A stretch of 64,000 nucleotides of DNA from Acidimicrobiaceae bacterium (GCA_003141095.1 PLKM01000039.1:35285-99284), one strand, 5' to 3'; shown: positions 28,054-37,882, counted from the first letter of the stretch. Numbers and translations are program-made. Notes: generated from the sequence alone by a model not told the origin.

Positions 28054-29555
28054 TCCTCTTCGACCTCAGCCACCGCCGAGAGAAACTCGACAATGGTGCG
28101 CGCACTGAACGCCGTGGCGCCCTTGGTCGTGTAGCCGCGACTTTGCTCGGCTCGCCCCGGACCGGCGATGTCGAGGTGGACCCACGGCCGTCCATCGGTG
28201 AATCGCCGCAAGAGCAGGGCCGCTGAAATCGCTCCCGCTCGTTGTGGCTTTCCGATGTTCTTCATGTCCGCGACATCGGACTCGATGTGTGACTCGTAGT
28301 TCCTTACCAGCGGCATCCGCCAGAGCTGCTCGCCACTTCGTGCGCTGGCGGCGCTGAAGTAGTCGGCGAGCTCGTCAGTCGAGGCGAACAGTGCCCCGAC
28401 CTCATCGCCCAACGCCACCGCCTGGGCGCCGGTGAGCGTGGCGACGTCAACAATGGCGTCGGGGTCCGCCTCAACCGCGAGACTCAGTCCGTCAGCCAGA
28501 ATCAGCCGTCCCTCGGCATCAGTGTTGAGCACCTCGATGGTCATACCGTTTCGAATGGTGAGTACGTCACCGGGTTTGGTGGCTTTCTCGCCGGTCATAT
28601 TCTCCGCCATGGGCGCAATCGCGGTGATGCGCACGGGTATCTTTAGCTGGCTTGCAATGGAGAGCGCGGCCATGACCACGGCGGCGCCCGTCATGTCCGT
28701 CTTCATGGTCATCATGCCCTCGCCCGACTTGATCGAAAGTCCACCCGAGTCGAAGGTCACCCCCTTGCCGACCAACGCCACGTGCGCGAGCGGCGTCCCG
28801 GGCTGGGGGTCGTACATCGCGTAGACCAGTCGGGTGGGTTGGCCCGAGCCCTGCCCCACGCCCAGCAGACCGCCGAGGCCCTCCTCTTTGATCTTGGCCT
28901 CGTTCCACACCTCCACGCGTACGTACGGATCCTCTTCGAGTCTCTTGAGCACGTGCTTCGCGAGGTCCTTCGGCGCCAAGTGGCCCGCCGGCGTATCGAT
29001 CAGACGCTTCGCCCAGTTGACGCCCTCGGCGACGATAGCCCCTCTGGCGACGCCTTCGGTCACCTCATTGTGCGTGTCGACGCTCGGCAACGGCGTACCG
29101 AGCGGCACCACGTCAAACGTGACGTCGCCCAGGGGCTTCTTGTAGTTGTACGACGCGAGCAGAGCCCCTTCCACGAGAGCCTGGGCGGCGGCATGAGGAT
29201 CTTCTATCCCGTCGGTCGGCAAGAAGAACGCCACCGATCCCTCGCCCGCGTTGGCGACCGCGGCCGCACCGGCGAGCCGGAAGCTCTCGAGATTGTTGTA
29301 GCTCGCGCCGAGACTGATGAGAGCGACGTTGGCCTCGCCGATCGATCGCAAGAGCACCGAGCTGCCCGGTTCCTCTTTGAGCCCTTGTTGCGCGCACCAC
29401 TCCCTCGAAAACGTACGGGGCAAGTCGTAGCCGCCAAGCGTGGTGGGCACGGACTCCGCCACCACGGCCACGCCGTCGCCAAAGACCACGGGAACGGCCG
29501 CCGTTGGCTGCTGAGCCCCTTCGACGGGCGCGGAAAGTCGAGCGGTACGCGACAT
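28050..29555 (-). CDS. pepA: Leucyl aminopeptidase (M17)
   Basis: VGKGVTFDSGGLSIKSGEGMMTMKTDMTGAAVV; NTDAEGRLILADGL (M17 signature). Confidence 0.95.
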   Translation of the reverse strand: MSRTARLSAPVEGAQQPTAAVPVVFGDGVAVVAESVPTTLGGYDLPRTFSREWCAQQGLKEEPGSSVLLRSIGEANVALISLGASYNNLESFRLAGAAAVANAGEGSVAFFLPTDGIEDPHAAAQALVEGALLASYNYKKPLGDVTFDVVPLGTPLPSVDTHNEVTEGVARGAIVAEGVNWAKRLIDTPAGHLAPKDLAKHVLKRLEEDPYVRVEVWNEAKIKEEGLGGLLGVGQGSGQPTRLVYAMYDPQPGTPLAHVALVGKGVTFDSGGLSIKSGEGMMTMKTDMTGAAVVMAALSIASQLKIPVRITAIAPMAENMTGEKATKPGDVLTIRNGMTIEVLNTDAEGRLILADGLSLAVEADPDAIVDVATLTGAQAVALGDEVGALFASTDELADYFSAASARSGEQLWRMPLVRNYESHIESDVADMKNIGKPQRAGAISAALLLRRFTDGRPWVHLDIAGPGRAEQSRGYTTKGATAFSARTIVEFLSAVAEVEED

Positions 29556-29570
29556 GTGATTCCTCTCTTC

Positions 29571-30110
29571 TTAGTGAACTCGAGCGGTACGGTGGTGCGG
29601 CCCCTCGGCCCAACGGGCCATGGTCCACGCTAAGTCACTGAGGCGATTGAGATAGCCAACCACCATCGAGCCGTCGAGCGGATAGCCCACCGCTATGCGC
29701 TCGGCTCGGCGGATAGCGGTGCGCGCCACGTCGAGCGCGGCCGATAACTGGTTCTCACCGGGTACGACGAACTCCTTGGGCATCTCAATCTCTGCAGAGA
29801 GTGCGTCGATCTCGTTTTCCAATCGCGTAATCATCTCGCTCGTGACGAGCGACTTCTCGGCGGTGAGCTTGTGACGATTGGCGGGCAGTGTCGCCACTTC
29901 AGCCATCAGTACCCAGAGGTCGCGTTCGACGGTGATAAGGAGTTCGTTCAATCGACTCTCGGGCTCGCTCAGCGAACGCGCCCAACCGAGTGCGGCCTGC
30001 GCCTCGTCAACGGCGCCATTCACTTCAATCGGGTCCGAACTCTTCTCGACGCGGCCTCCGAAGTAAAGTCCCGTCGTGCCATCATCGCCATCTCGCGTAT
30101 AAATCTTCAC
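29571..30110 (-). CDS. Cob(I)yrinic acid a,c-diamide adenosyltransferase, PduO type
   Basis: VKIYTRDGDDGTTGLYFGGRVEKSSDPIEVNGAVDEAQAALGWARS; VPGENQLSAALDVARTAIRRAER; YLNRLSDLAW. GTG start at 30110 gives the canonical N-terminus. Confidence 0.93.
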   Translation of the reverse strand: MKIYTRDGDDGTTGLYFGGRVEKSSDPIEVNGAVDEAQAALGWARSLSEPESRLNELLITVERDLWVLMAEVATLPANRHKLTAEKSLVTSEMITRLENEIDALSAEIEMPKEFVVPGENQLSAALDVARTAIRRAERIAVGYPLDGSMVVGYLNRLSDLAWTMARWAEGPHHRTARVH

Positions 30111-30159
30111 ACCGTCAGCGTAGTGACATCGGCTCTCGCCCGGGTAGCCTGATAGTCCA

Positions 30160-33100
30160 ATGGAGTCCACCGTTCGTCTACCTTTTGCCCGTCCGACTTC
30201 GAACGACCCCTACCTGGCCGCGCTCGCCGAGCGAGTGCTCATCTACGACGGCGCCACGGGGACAAATCTCCAGATTCAAGATCTCTCGGCCGACGACTTC
30301 GGCGGCCCGGACTTCGAGGGCTGCAACGAGATCCTGGTGATCACTCGCCCCGACGCTATCGAGCGACTTCACCGCTCGTTTCTGGACGAAGGGGTCGACG
30401 TCATCGAGACCAACTCCTTTGGATCGTTCTCCGTCGTCCTCAACGAATACGGGATCAGCGAGCGGGCCCACGAGCTGGCCCTGGCCTCGGCCTCGATTGC
30501 GCGTCGCGTCGCCGACGGTTACGCCAGCCCCGGCTCGCCCAGGTTCGTGGCTGGATCAATGGGACCGGGCACCAAGTTCCCGACCCTCGGCCAGATCACC
30601 TACGACGAGCTCTCGGCCAGCTACGAAGAGCTGGCCTACGGGCTCCTCGAGGGCGGTGTCGACCTCTTGCTGGTCGAGACGATGTTTGACTTGCTGTCGG
30701 GCAAAGCCGCCATCGCCGCTTGTCACCGTGCCATGGCCCGCCATGGGCGAATTGTGCCCATCCAGGCCCAGGTGACGATTGAACTCACGGGACGCATGCT
30801 GCCGGGCACCGAGATTGGAGCCGCGATCACCGCGCTCAATCCATTGGGTATTGACCTGATTGGTCTCAACTGCGCTACCGGTCCCGTCGAGATGTACGAG
30901 CCCCTTCGTCAACTCTCAGAGACCGCCCCGATGCCCGTGGCGTGCCTACCCAATGCGGGACTGCCCAGCGTCGTCGATGGCAAGATGCACTACGACCTCA
31001 CGCCGGACGCTCTCGCCGAGCATCTGGTCAAGTTCGTGAGCGAGTACGGCGTCGAGGTGGTGGGCGGTTGCTGCGGCACGTCGCCCGAGCACATCAGGAG
31101 AGTGATCGAAGCTGTTCGCCCCCTCAAGCGCGCGCTTCGAGCGCCGGTGCTCGAGCCGGCGGTGGCGTCAATCTACGCACCCACCGCGTACAGCCAAGAC
31201 CGTTCCGTGCTGCTCGTTGGCGAACGTACGAACGCGAACGGCTCGAAGAAGTTCCGTGAGGCCATGCTCGAAGGCGACTGGGACATGTGCGTTGGCATAG
31301 GACGGGACCAGATCAAAGAAGGCGCCCACATACTGGACGTCTGCGTTGACTACACCGGCGCCGATGGCGTAAGCGACATGAACGAGATCATGAGTCGCCT
31401 CGCCACCCAGTCATCGGTCCCGATAATGGTCGACACCACCGAAACGCTCGTCGCACGCCAAGCCCTCACCTGGCTCGGAGGCAAGGCCATTTTGAACTCG
31501 GTGAACCTCGAGGAGGGCGACGGTCCGGGAACCCGGCTTGACGGCTTCCTTTCCCTCGCGGCCGAGTTTGGAGCGGCGGTGGTCGCCACGTGCATTGATG
31601 AGGAGGGCCAGGCTCGAACGGCTGACTGGAAGGTGCGCGCCGCGACCGCAATCGTCGATCTGGCCGTTCGCCGCTACGGGCTCAGCGCCGAGGACATCTT
31701 CATCGACCCGCTCGCCCTACCGCTTTCGACGGGCATGATTGATTCACGTCGCGACGGAATCGAAACCATCGATGCGATTCGCCGCATCAAGGCTGAACTG
31801 CCAGGCGTGAGGACCATCCTCGGGCTTTCCAACGTCTCGTTTGGTCTTAATCCCGCGGCTCGTCAGGTCCTCAACAGCGTCTTCCTGCACGAGTGCGCCG
31901 AGGCGGGTTTGGACGCCGCTATTGTTCACGCGTCAAAGATCCTGCCGCTGCACCGCGTTGATGAAGAAGTTCGCCGAGTCTGCCTCGATCTCATTTACGA
32001 CCGCCGCAGCGACGACTACGACCCGCTGACCGAGCTGCTGCGCATTTTCGAGGGCGTATCGACGTCGTCGACGAGCGGCCCTTCCCTCGACGATCTGCCA
32101 CTGAACGAGCGGCTGCGTCAGCGAGTCATTGAAGGCGCGCGCGTCGGGCTCGAGGCCGATCTCGAAGTGGCGATGTCGGACGGCATGTCGCCCCTCGACA
32201 TCGTAAACGAGATCCTGCTCGACGGAATGCGTGAAGTCGGCGAACTCTTCGCTTCAGGTGACATGCAGTTGCCCTTCGTCCTGCAAAGTGCAGAAACCAT
32301 GAAAACGGCCGTCGCCTACCTCGAGCCCCTTATGGAGAAGAGCGACCAGGGCGGACGCGGGCGCGTCGTGCTCGCCACCGTGAAGGGTGACGTGCACGAT
32401 ATTGGCAAGAATCTCGTCGACATCATCTTGACCAACAACGGCTACGAGGTCGTAAACCTCGGCATCAAGGTGGGAATCAATGAGATGCTGAGCGCGGTCC
32501 AGGAACACAAGGCTGACGCCTTGGGTATGAGCGGACTGCTCGTGAAGTCCACCCTCATCATGCGAGAGAACCTCGAACTGATGAACGACCGGGGCATGGC
32601 GGACCTTCCCGTGCTACTCGGAGGCGCGGCGTTGACGCGAACCTTCGTCGAGCGCGATCTTCGAGAGATCTACCAGGGAAAGCTCTTTTACGGCAAGGAC
32701 GCCTTCGAGGGCTTGCGCGTGCTGGACCGATTGGGCGAGCTGCGAAAGTCCGGTGAAGAGGATCCGAAGTTCGGCCGCGAGATCTCCGAACGAAAGGTGT
32801 TTCGACGAATCCGAGGTCAGGCCGGCGAGGCCCCCGCGGGACTGCCCCGCCGCAGCCCCGAGGTGGAAGAGGACAACCCGATCTTCGTACCACCGTTCCT
32901 CGGCAGCCGCGTTGCCAAGGGCATGTCCGTGGACGAGATCAGCGACTACCTCAACCTCACGGCCCTCTTTCGCAATCAGTGGGGATTTCGCCCGGAGAAC
33001 GGTGAGGACGACCCCGCCTTCAAGGAACGCGTTCGCGCGACGCTGCGCGAGCAGCTCGCGATCGTGAAGGAAGACGACCTGCTGATTCCCCAGGTCGTCT

Positions 33101-33666
33101 GGGGTCACTTCGCCGCCGCGTCGGACGGCAACGATCTGGTGCTCTTCTGCGATGACACCCGGGCCAGCGAACTCACGCGATTCACGTTTCCCCGCCAGCA
33201 CCAGATGCCCCACCTCTGCATCGCCGACTTCTTTCGCACCGTCGAGAGTCCCGACCACGACTACGCCAGTTTCATGCTGGTCACCATGGGCTCGCGCGTG
33301 TCCGAGCGTTGTCAGGAACTCTTCGCCGAGAATCGCTACACCGACTACTTGATGTTGCACGGTCTGGGCGTCGAAATGGCCGAAGCACTCGCCGAACTCT
33401 GGCACAAGCGCATTCGTCAAGAGCTGGGCTACGCCGAACAGGACGGACCCACCTTGACCGGCCTCTTTCGTCAGCAGTATCGAGGAGGACGCTACTCGTG
33501 GGGTTACCCCGCCTGCCCCGACCTCACCGACAACGCCAAGGTGGCCAACCTCTTGGAGGCAAGCCGCATCGGTGTCAGCGTGTCCGAGGGGTTCCAGCTC
33601 CACCCCGAACAGACCACCGACGCCATCATCTGTCACCACCCGATGGCGAAGTACTTCGTCGCCTAG
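30160..33666 (+). CDS. metH: Cobalamin-dependent methionine synthase
   Basis: 1168 aa: homocysteine-binding (DGATGTNLQIQ; GGCCGTSPEHI), pterin-binding (VLLVGERTNANGSKKF), B12-binding (VKGDVHDIGKNLVDIILTNNGYEVVNLG) and activation domain. Confidence 0.97.
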   Translation: MESTVRLPFARPTSNDPYLAALAERVLIYDGATGTNLQIQDLSADDFGGPDFEGCNEILVITRPDAIERLHRSFLDEGVDVIETNSFGSFSVVLNEYGISERAHELALASASIARRVADGYASPGSPRFVAGSMGPGTKFPTLGQITYDELSASYEELAYGLLEGGVDLLLVETMFDLLSGKAAIAACHRAMARHGRIVPIQAQVTIELTGRMLPGTEIGAAITALNPLGIDLIGLNCATGPVEMYEPLRQLSETAPMPVACLPNAGLPSVVDGKMHYDLTPDALAEHLVKFVSEYGVEVVGGCCGTSPEHIRRVIEAVRPLKRALRAPVLEPAVASIYAPTAYSQDRSVLLVGERTNANGSKKFREAMLEGDWDMCVGIGRDQIKEGAHILDVCVDYTGADGVSDMNEIMSRLATQSSVPIMVDTTETLVARQALTWLGGKAILNSVNLEEGDGPGTRLDGFLSLAAEFGAAVVATCIDEEGQARTADWKVRAATAIVDLAVRRYGLSAEDIFIDPLALPLSTGMIDSRRDGIETIDAIRRIKAELPGVRTILGLSNVSFGLNPAARQVLNSVFLHECAEAGLDAAIVHASKILPLHRVDEEVRRVCLDLIYDRRSDDYDPLTELLRIFEGVSTSSTSGPSLDDLPLNERLRQRVIEGARVGLEADLEVAMSDGMSPLDIVNEILLDGMREVGELFASGDMQLPFVLQSAETMKTAVAYLEPLMEKSDQGGRGRVVLATVKGDVHDIGKNLVDIILTNNGYEVVNLGIKVGINEMLSAVQEHKADALGMSGLLVKSTLIMRENLELMNDRGMADLPVLLGGAALTRTFVERDLREIYQGKLFYGKDAFEGLRVLDRLGELRKSGEEDPKFGREISERKVFRRIRGQAGEAPAGLPRRSPEVEEDNPIFVPPFLGSRVAKGMSVDEISDYLNLTALFRNQWGFRPENGEDDPAFKERVRATLREQLAIVKEDDLLIPQVVWGHFAAASDGNDLVLFCDDTRASELTRFTFPRQHQMPHLCIADFFRTVESPDHDYASFMLVTMGSRVSERCQELFAENRYTDYLMLHGLGVEMAEALAELWHKRIRQELGYAEQDGPTLTGLFRQQYRGGRYSWGYPACPDLTDNAKVANLLEASRIGVSVSEGFQLHPEQTTDAIICHHPMAKYFVA

Positions 33667-33672
33667 AGGTTG

Positions 33673-35298
33673 CTAGCGCCTCGTCGGCGCACTCACCGGC
33701 GTGGCGTCACTCAGTGCCTCTCGGGCGTGATAACTCGACCTGGTGAGCGGTGACGCCTGAACGTGCTTGAGGCCCAGCCGTTCGCCCCGCACGGCGAGTT
33801 CATCGAACTCAGCGGGCTCCCACCAGCGAGCCACCGGAAGATGCTGCTCGGTCGGTCGCAGATACTGGCCAATGGTCGCAATGGAGACGCCCACCGCCGC
33901 CAGGTCCGCCAGGGTCTCTTCCACCTCTTCGGGCGTTTCACCCAGACCGACCATCATGCCCGACTTGGTCGTGAGCCCCGACGCCACGCTTCTGGCGAGC
34001 ACGGTAAGCGAGCGGGCGTAGCCCGCACTCGGTCGTACGGCTCGCTGCAGGCGAGCCACGGTTTCAATGTTGTGGTTTACGACGTCGGGACGCGAATCGA
34101 GGATCAGGGCCAGCGAGTCGACGTCACCCTTCAGGTCACTGATGAGGACCTCGACATTGGTCTCCGGCGATCGCTCGCGGATCGCGAGGACCGTCGCGGC
34201 GATGGCCGCGGCCCCCCCGTCGTCGAGGTCGTCGCGGGCCACGCACGTGATGACGGCGTGGGCGAGCTTAAGGCGCACGACGGCTTCGGCGACCCGCTCG
34301 GGCTCGGTGGGATCAAGGGCGAGAGGCTTACGGGTGTCGATCAGGCAGAAACCGCAGGCCCTCGTGCATCGTTCGCCATTCACCATGAAGGTGGCCGTGC
34401 CACTCGCCCAGCACTCGAAGATATTGGGACACCCCGCCTCTTCGCAGACCGTGACGAGCCGCAGATCCTGGGTCAGCGTGCGCAGCGACTGATACTCCTC
34501 GCCCATTCGAGCCTCGATGCGCAGCCACTCGGGCTTACGAGAGTGCAGTGAGATTCCGGCGTCCGGGTCGACGCCGGCCTTGCGAAGCCTGCGCAGCAGC
34601 GGACGCTCACTCGACGTCGTCGAGGCACTGCGATCAACGCGCGCCACTGAACCGGGTCCTCCGAGGCGAGCGGACAGCTCGTCACCGAGACGCTCCTCGA
34701 CCTCCACCGATGTGACCCCGAGCCCCAAGGACTGCAACGACGCCACCGGCTTATCGGGAATGCCACAAGGGACAATGACCGAGAAACCCGAAAGATCTAT
34801 GTCGACGTTGAGCGCCACGCCGTGCAACGTGCGCCGTGCACCGCTTCCATTGCGCTCCGTTCGCACGCCCACCGCAGCGATCTTTGCGGGTCGTCTCTCC
34901 AGGTGCGCCCAGACCCCGGGATAACCCTCGAGTCGCCCGACGTCGCCCAAGCGGCCCCCGGGGTCCACACCCCTCACCGTGGCGATGACGGCATCCTCCA
35001 GATGAGCGACGTGGGCTTTTCCGGCCGAGGGATCGTCCGTCACCGTCACAATCGCCCACGCCACCACTTGGCCCGGGGCGTGGTACGTCACGTCGCCGCC
35101 GCGGTCCGCGTCGACGACGACGGCGTCGAGCTGGGCGGGCGGAACCAAGAAGTGCTCCTCTTGGGTTCGAATCCCGCGCGTGTACGTCGGCGGATGTTCG
35201 AACAACAAGACGTAGTCATCGCTCGACTGCATGAGCGCGCGCTGCAGATCGTTGGCCTCGGCGAAGGAGATCCGTCCCAGATGACGTCGGCGAAGCAT
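33673..35298 (-). CDS. LipB-LipA fusion: lipoyl(octanoyl) transferase plus lipoyl synthase in one ORF
   Basis: LipB part: RGGDVTYHAPGQVVAW, KIAAVGVRTER, LHGVALNVDIDLSGFSVIVPCGIPD. LipA part: PEWLRI, CEEAGCPNIFEC (CX4CX5C), RCTRACGFC (CX3CX2C), SSYHARE. No stop between the domains. Confidence 0.93.
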   Translation of the reverse strand: MLRRRHLGRISFAEANDLQRALMQSSDDYVLLFEHPPTYTRGIRTQEEHFLVPPAQLDAVVVDADRGGDVTYHAPGQVVAWAIVTVTDDPSAGKAHVAHLEDAVIATVRGVDPGGRLGDVGRLEGYPGVWAHLERRPAKIAAVGVRTERNGSGARRTLHGVALNVDIDLSGFSVIVPCGIPDKPVASLQSLGLGVTSVEVEERLGDELSARLGGPGSVARVDRSASTTSSERPLLRRLRKAGVDPDAGISLHSRKPEWLRIEARMGEEYQSLRTLTQDLRLVTVCEEAGCPNIFECWASGTATFMVNGERCTRACGFCLIDTRKPLALDPTEPERVAEAVVRLKLAHAVITCVARDDLDDGGAAAIAATVLAIRERSPETNVEVLISDLKGDVDSLALILDSRPDVVNHNIETVARLQRAVRPSAGYARSLTVLARSVASGLTTKSGMMVGLGETPEEVEETLADLAAVGVSIATIGQYLRPTEQHLPVARWWEPAEFDELAVRGERLGLKHVQASPLTRSSYHAREALSDATPVSAPTRR

Positions 35299-36474
35299 CT
35301 AGCGCTCGCTCTCCAGGTCCATCCCCGCGAGTAGTTCAGCGACCCGCTCCAGATAGCTCGCCGCCGACACCGGCTCGCAGATACGGTGGTCGAACGAGAG
35401 GCCGAGCACCAGGCGACGGCCGATTTCAATCGACGTCGCTCCGTCTTTGGTGACGACGACCGGCTCGAGTCGAACCGCCCCGACGCTGAGCACCGCGACC
35501 TCGGGTTGAATGATGATGGGCTCGACCCACAAGGTGTGCTCGCTCGGCGCGCCCACGATGGTGAAAGTACCGCCCATCAGATCGTCGGTCGTGAGTTGGC
35601 GCGACGCGAGCCGATTCGCGAGTTCACTGACCCGCCGGGCCAGGGCTCGAAGGGTGAGGCCCGCGGCGGCGTGCACGACCGGCACCAGCATCCCGTCGTC
35701 AGCCACGTGGCGCATGAAGCCCAGGTTCACCGTGCGGTGCACCACGAGCACCTCGCCCTGGAACGTGGCGTTGAGATAATCGAATTCAGCCAGAGCTCGC
35801 ACCGCGGCGAGACTGACCACCATTTCGTCGGTGATGGCCACTCCGTCGCGCGTCGCTCGACCGAGCCGGTCGAGTTCGCCAAAGACAGCGCCATCGATCT
35901 CAATGGCCACGAACCCGTGCGGCGTGGACTGGGCCGACGCCGAGAGGTGCTGGCCCATCCGACGTCGTCCGTTGGAGAGCGGGACCACCACTTCCTCGGT
36001 GGGTCCGCTCGCCACCGCGCGCTCGGCGTCGCGGCGAGTAATCGATCCTCCCGGACCGGAACCTCGAAGCGTCGACGGCTCGACACCACCGTCGCTCAGG
36101 ATCCGGCGCACCACTGGCGATACGATGAGGCCATTCTGGGCGGCCTCGTTGACGTTCGCCGCGCGAGGCGGCTCCGTCGCGGTCGGTTTCGAGGCTGGCG
36201 ACGTTGGTTCGTTCGCTGTTGGCGCGCCTCCGGCTACGGCGTTCTCGTCGATTACCCCGACGCGCGCGCCGGTTTCGACGGTGTCACCCTCGCCCGCCAA
36301 GATCTGCACGAGCACCCCAGCCGCCGGAGAGGGCATCTCCGAGTCAACCTTGTCGGTCGAAACCTCGAAGAGCGGCTCGTCACGGGCTACGGCGTCGCCC
36401 ACTTTCTTGAACCACTGCGTAATGATTCCTTCGGTGACCGACTCACCAAGCGAGGGGAGCGTTACATCAACCAA
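35299..36474 (-). CDS. 2-oxo acid dehydrogenase E2-like acyltransferase (second paralog)
   Basis: Lipoyl domain (FEVSTDKVDSEMPSPAAG), PSBD (VSPVVRRILSDGGVEPSTLRGSGPGGSITRRDAERA) and acyltransferase domain ending LGLSFDHRICEPVSAASYLERV. Confidence 0.88.
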   Translation of the reverse strand: MVDVTLPSLGESVTEGIITQWFKKVGDAVARDEPLFEVSTDKVDSEMPSPAAGVLVQILAGEGDTVETGARVGVIDENAVAGGAPTANEPTSPASKPTATEPPRAANVNEAAQNGLIVSPVVRRILSDGGVEPSTLRGSGPGGSITRRDAERAVASGPTEEVVVPLSNGRRRMGQHLSASAQSTPHGFVAIEIDGAVFGELDRLGRATRDGVAITDEMVVSLAAVRALAEFDYLNATFQGEVLVVHRTVNLGFMRHVADDGMLVPVVHAAAGLTLRALARRVSELANRLASRQLTTDDLMGGTFTIVGAPSEHTLWVEPIIIQPEVAVLSVGAVRLEPVVVTKDGATSIEIGRRLVLGLSFDHRICEPVSAASYLERVAELLAGMDLESER

Positions 36475-37882
36475 GGTGAAGCCCTCGACCCGCGAGCGCC
36501 AGCAGCGTCTCGCCGAAGGTCTCTGACAGCGAAGGGTGGGGCTGGATCAGCGCCGCTGCTTCTTCGGCCGTGGCTTCCCAGTTCACGGCAAAGTAGCCAG
36601 CGCCGAGCTGCTCGGTCACCCACGGTCCGGCCATGTGAACGCCCAGGATCTGGCCGGCCGTGCCATCGGCACGCTTCTCGGCGATGATCTTGACGACTCC
36701 TTCGGTCTCGCCGATGATCTGCGCGCGGCTGTTGCCACCGAAGGGATCCTTCTTCACGACGACCTCGTACCCCTTTTCCTTGGCGGCCGCCTCGGTCAAT
36801 CCGCAAAACGCCACTTCGGGGTTCGAATAGATGGCCCACGGCACTCGCTCGTAGTCAACCGGCACCACTGGCTCGCCGAGGATGGTCTTCACCGCGACAA
36901 TCGCCTCGGCGAACCCGACGTGGGCGAGTTGTGGGGAGTTGGCGACTACGTCGCCCACGGCGAAGACGTTGGGGTTTGCGGTGCGCTGGTAGCTGTCGGC
37001 GACCACGAAGCCACGGTCGTCCAACACGACGTTGGTTCCCTCGCCCAACAGTCCTTCCGTACGCGCACGTCGGCCCACGGACATCACGACCATGTCGACC
37101 TTCACGTCCTCGGCGCCATCCATCGTGATAGCCGTGCCGCTCTTCTTGGGCGTGTGGCCCGTGATCTTGACGCCGGTTTGGATTTCGATCCCGCGCTTCT
37201 TGAAGGAGCGCTGCACGACTGTCGCCACTTCAGTGTCGCAGCCCGCGAGAATCGACGGCAGTCCCTCGAGAATCGTGACCTTGGTCCCCATGTCGCTGAG
37301 CATTGACGCGAACTCACAGCCAATGGCGCCCCCGCCAATGACCGCTGCAGTCCCGGGCAGCGACGAGAGGTCGAGAAACTCGTCAGACGTCAAGACAATT
37401 TTGCCGTCCACGTCGAATCCGGGCAGCGTTCGTGGTACCGAACCGGCGGCGAGCACGATGTTCTTGCCCTGGGCCACGACGCCTTCATCGGCGCCGTCAA
37501 CCACGGTAACGGTCTGATCGGCGTCGAGGCGGCCGGTGCCCGCAAAGACCGTGACCTTGCGGCCCTTCAAGAGGCCCGAAAGTCCCTTGAAGAGGCGGTC
37601 GACAATTTCGTTCTTGCGTGCCTGGCTGACGGCGAAGTCGACTTGCACGTCCTTGGAGGTGATGCCAAAGGCATGAGCGTGTTGGAGGGTTCGAAGCACG
37701 TGCGCCGTTTCGAGGAACTCCTTAGCGGGCACACAGCCGCGGTGCAGACACGTGCCGCCGACTTTGTCGCGCTCCACGATTGCGACGTTCAAACCGGCTG
37801 CGGCACCGTAGAGAGCGGTGGCGTACCCACCGGGTCCTCCTCCGATTACGACTACATCGAACTGCTGGACCTCGTTAGCCAC
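36467..37882 (-). CDS. lpdA: Dihydrolipoyl dehydrogenase
   Basis: DVVVIGGGPGGYATALYGAAAGLNVAIVERDKVGGTCLHRGCVPAKEFL; FAVGDVV; C-terminal HPHPSLSE-type dimerisation motif (IQPHPSLSETFGE). Confidence 0.96.
   Translation of the reverse strand: MANEVQQFDVVVIGGGPGGYATALYGAAAGLNVAIVERDKVGGTCLHRGCVPAKEFLETAHVLRTLQHAHAFGITSKDVQVDFAVSQARKNEIVDRLFKGLSGLLKGRKVTVFAGTGRLDADQTVTVVDGADEGVVAQGKNIVLAAGSVPRTLPGFDVDGKIVLTSDEFLDLSSLPGTAAVIGGGAIGCEFASMLSDMGTKVTILEGLPSILAGCDTEVATVVQRSFKKRGIEIQTGVKITGHTPKKSGTAITMDGAEDVKVDMVVMSVGRRARTEGLLGEGTNVVLDDRGFVVADSYQRTANPNVFAVGDVVANSPQLAHVGFAEAIVAVKTILGEPVVPVDYERVPWAIYSNPEVAFCGLTEAAAKEKGYEVVVKKDPFGGNSRAQIIGETEGVVKIIAEKRADGTAGQILGVHMAGPWVTEQLGAGYFAVNWEATAEEAAALIQPHPSLSETFGETLLALAGRGLHLG

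Noticed and set aside
32614-33639. 341-aa minus-strand ORF opposite metH
   Set aside because: Antisense shadow of the MetH C-terminal domains.
35386-36687. 433-aa plus-strand ORF opposite the second E2 and lpdA
   Set aside because: Arg/His/Asp-rich antisense shadow ORF spanning two real genes.
36536-37306. 256-aa plus-strand ORF opposite lpdA
   Set aside because: Shadow ORF; lpdA has full catalytic motifs on the other strand.
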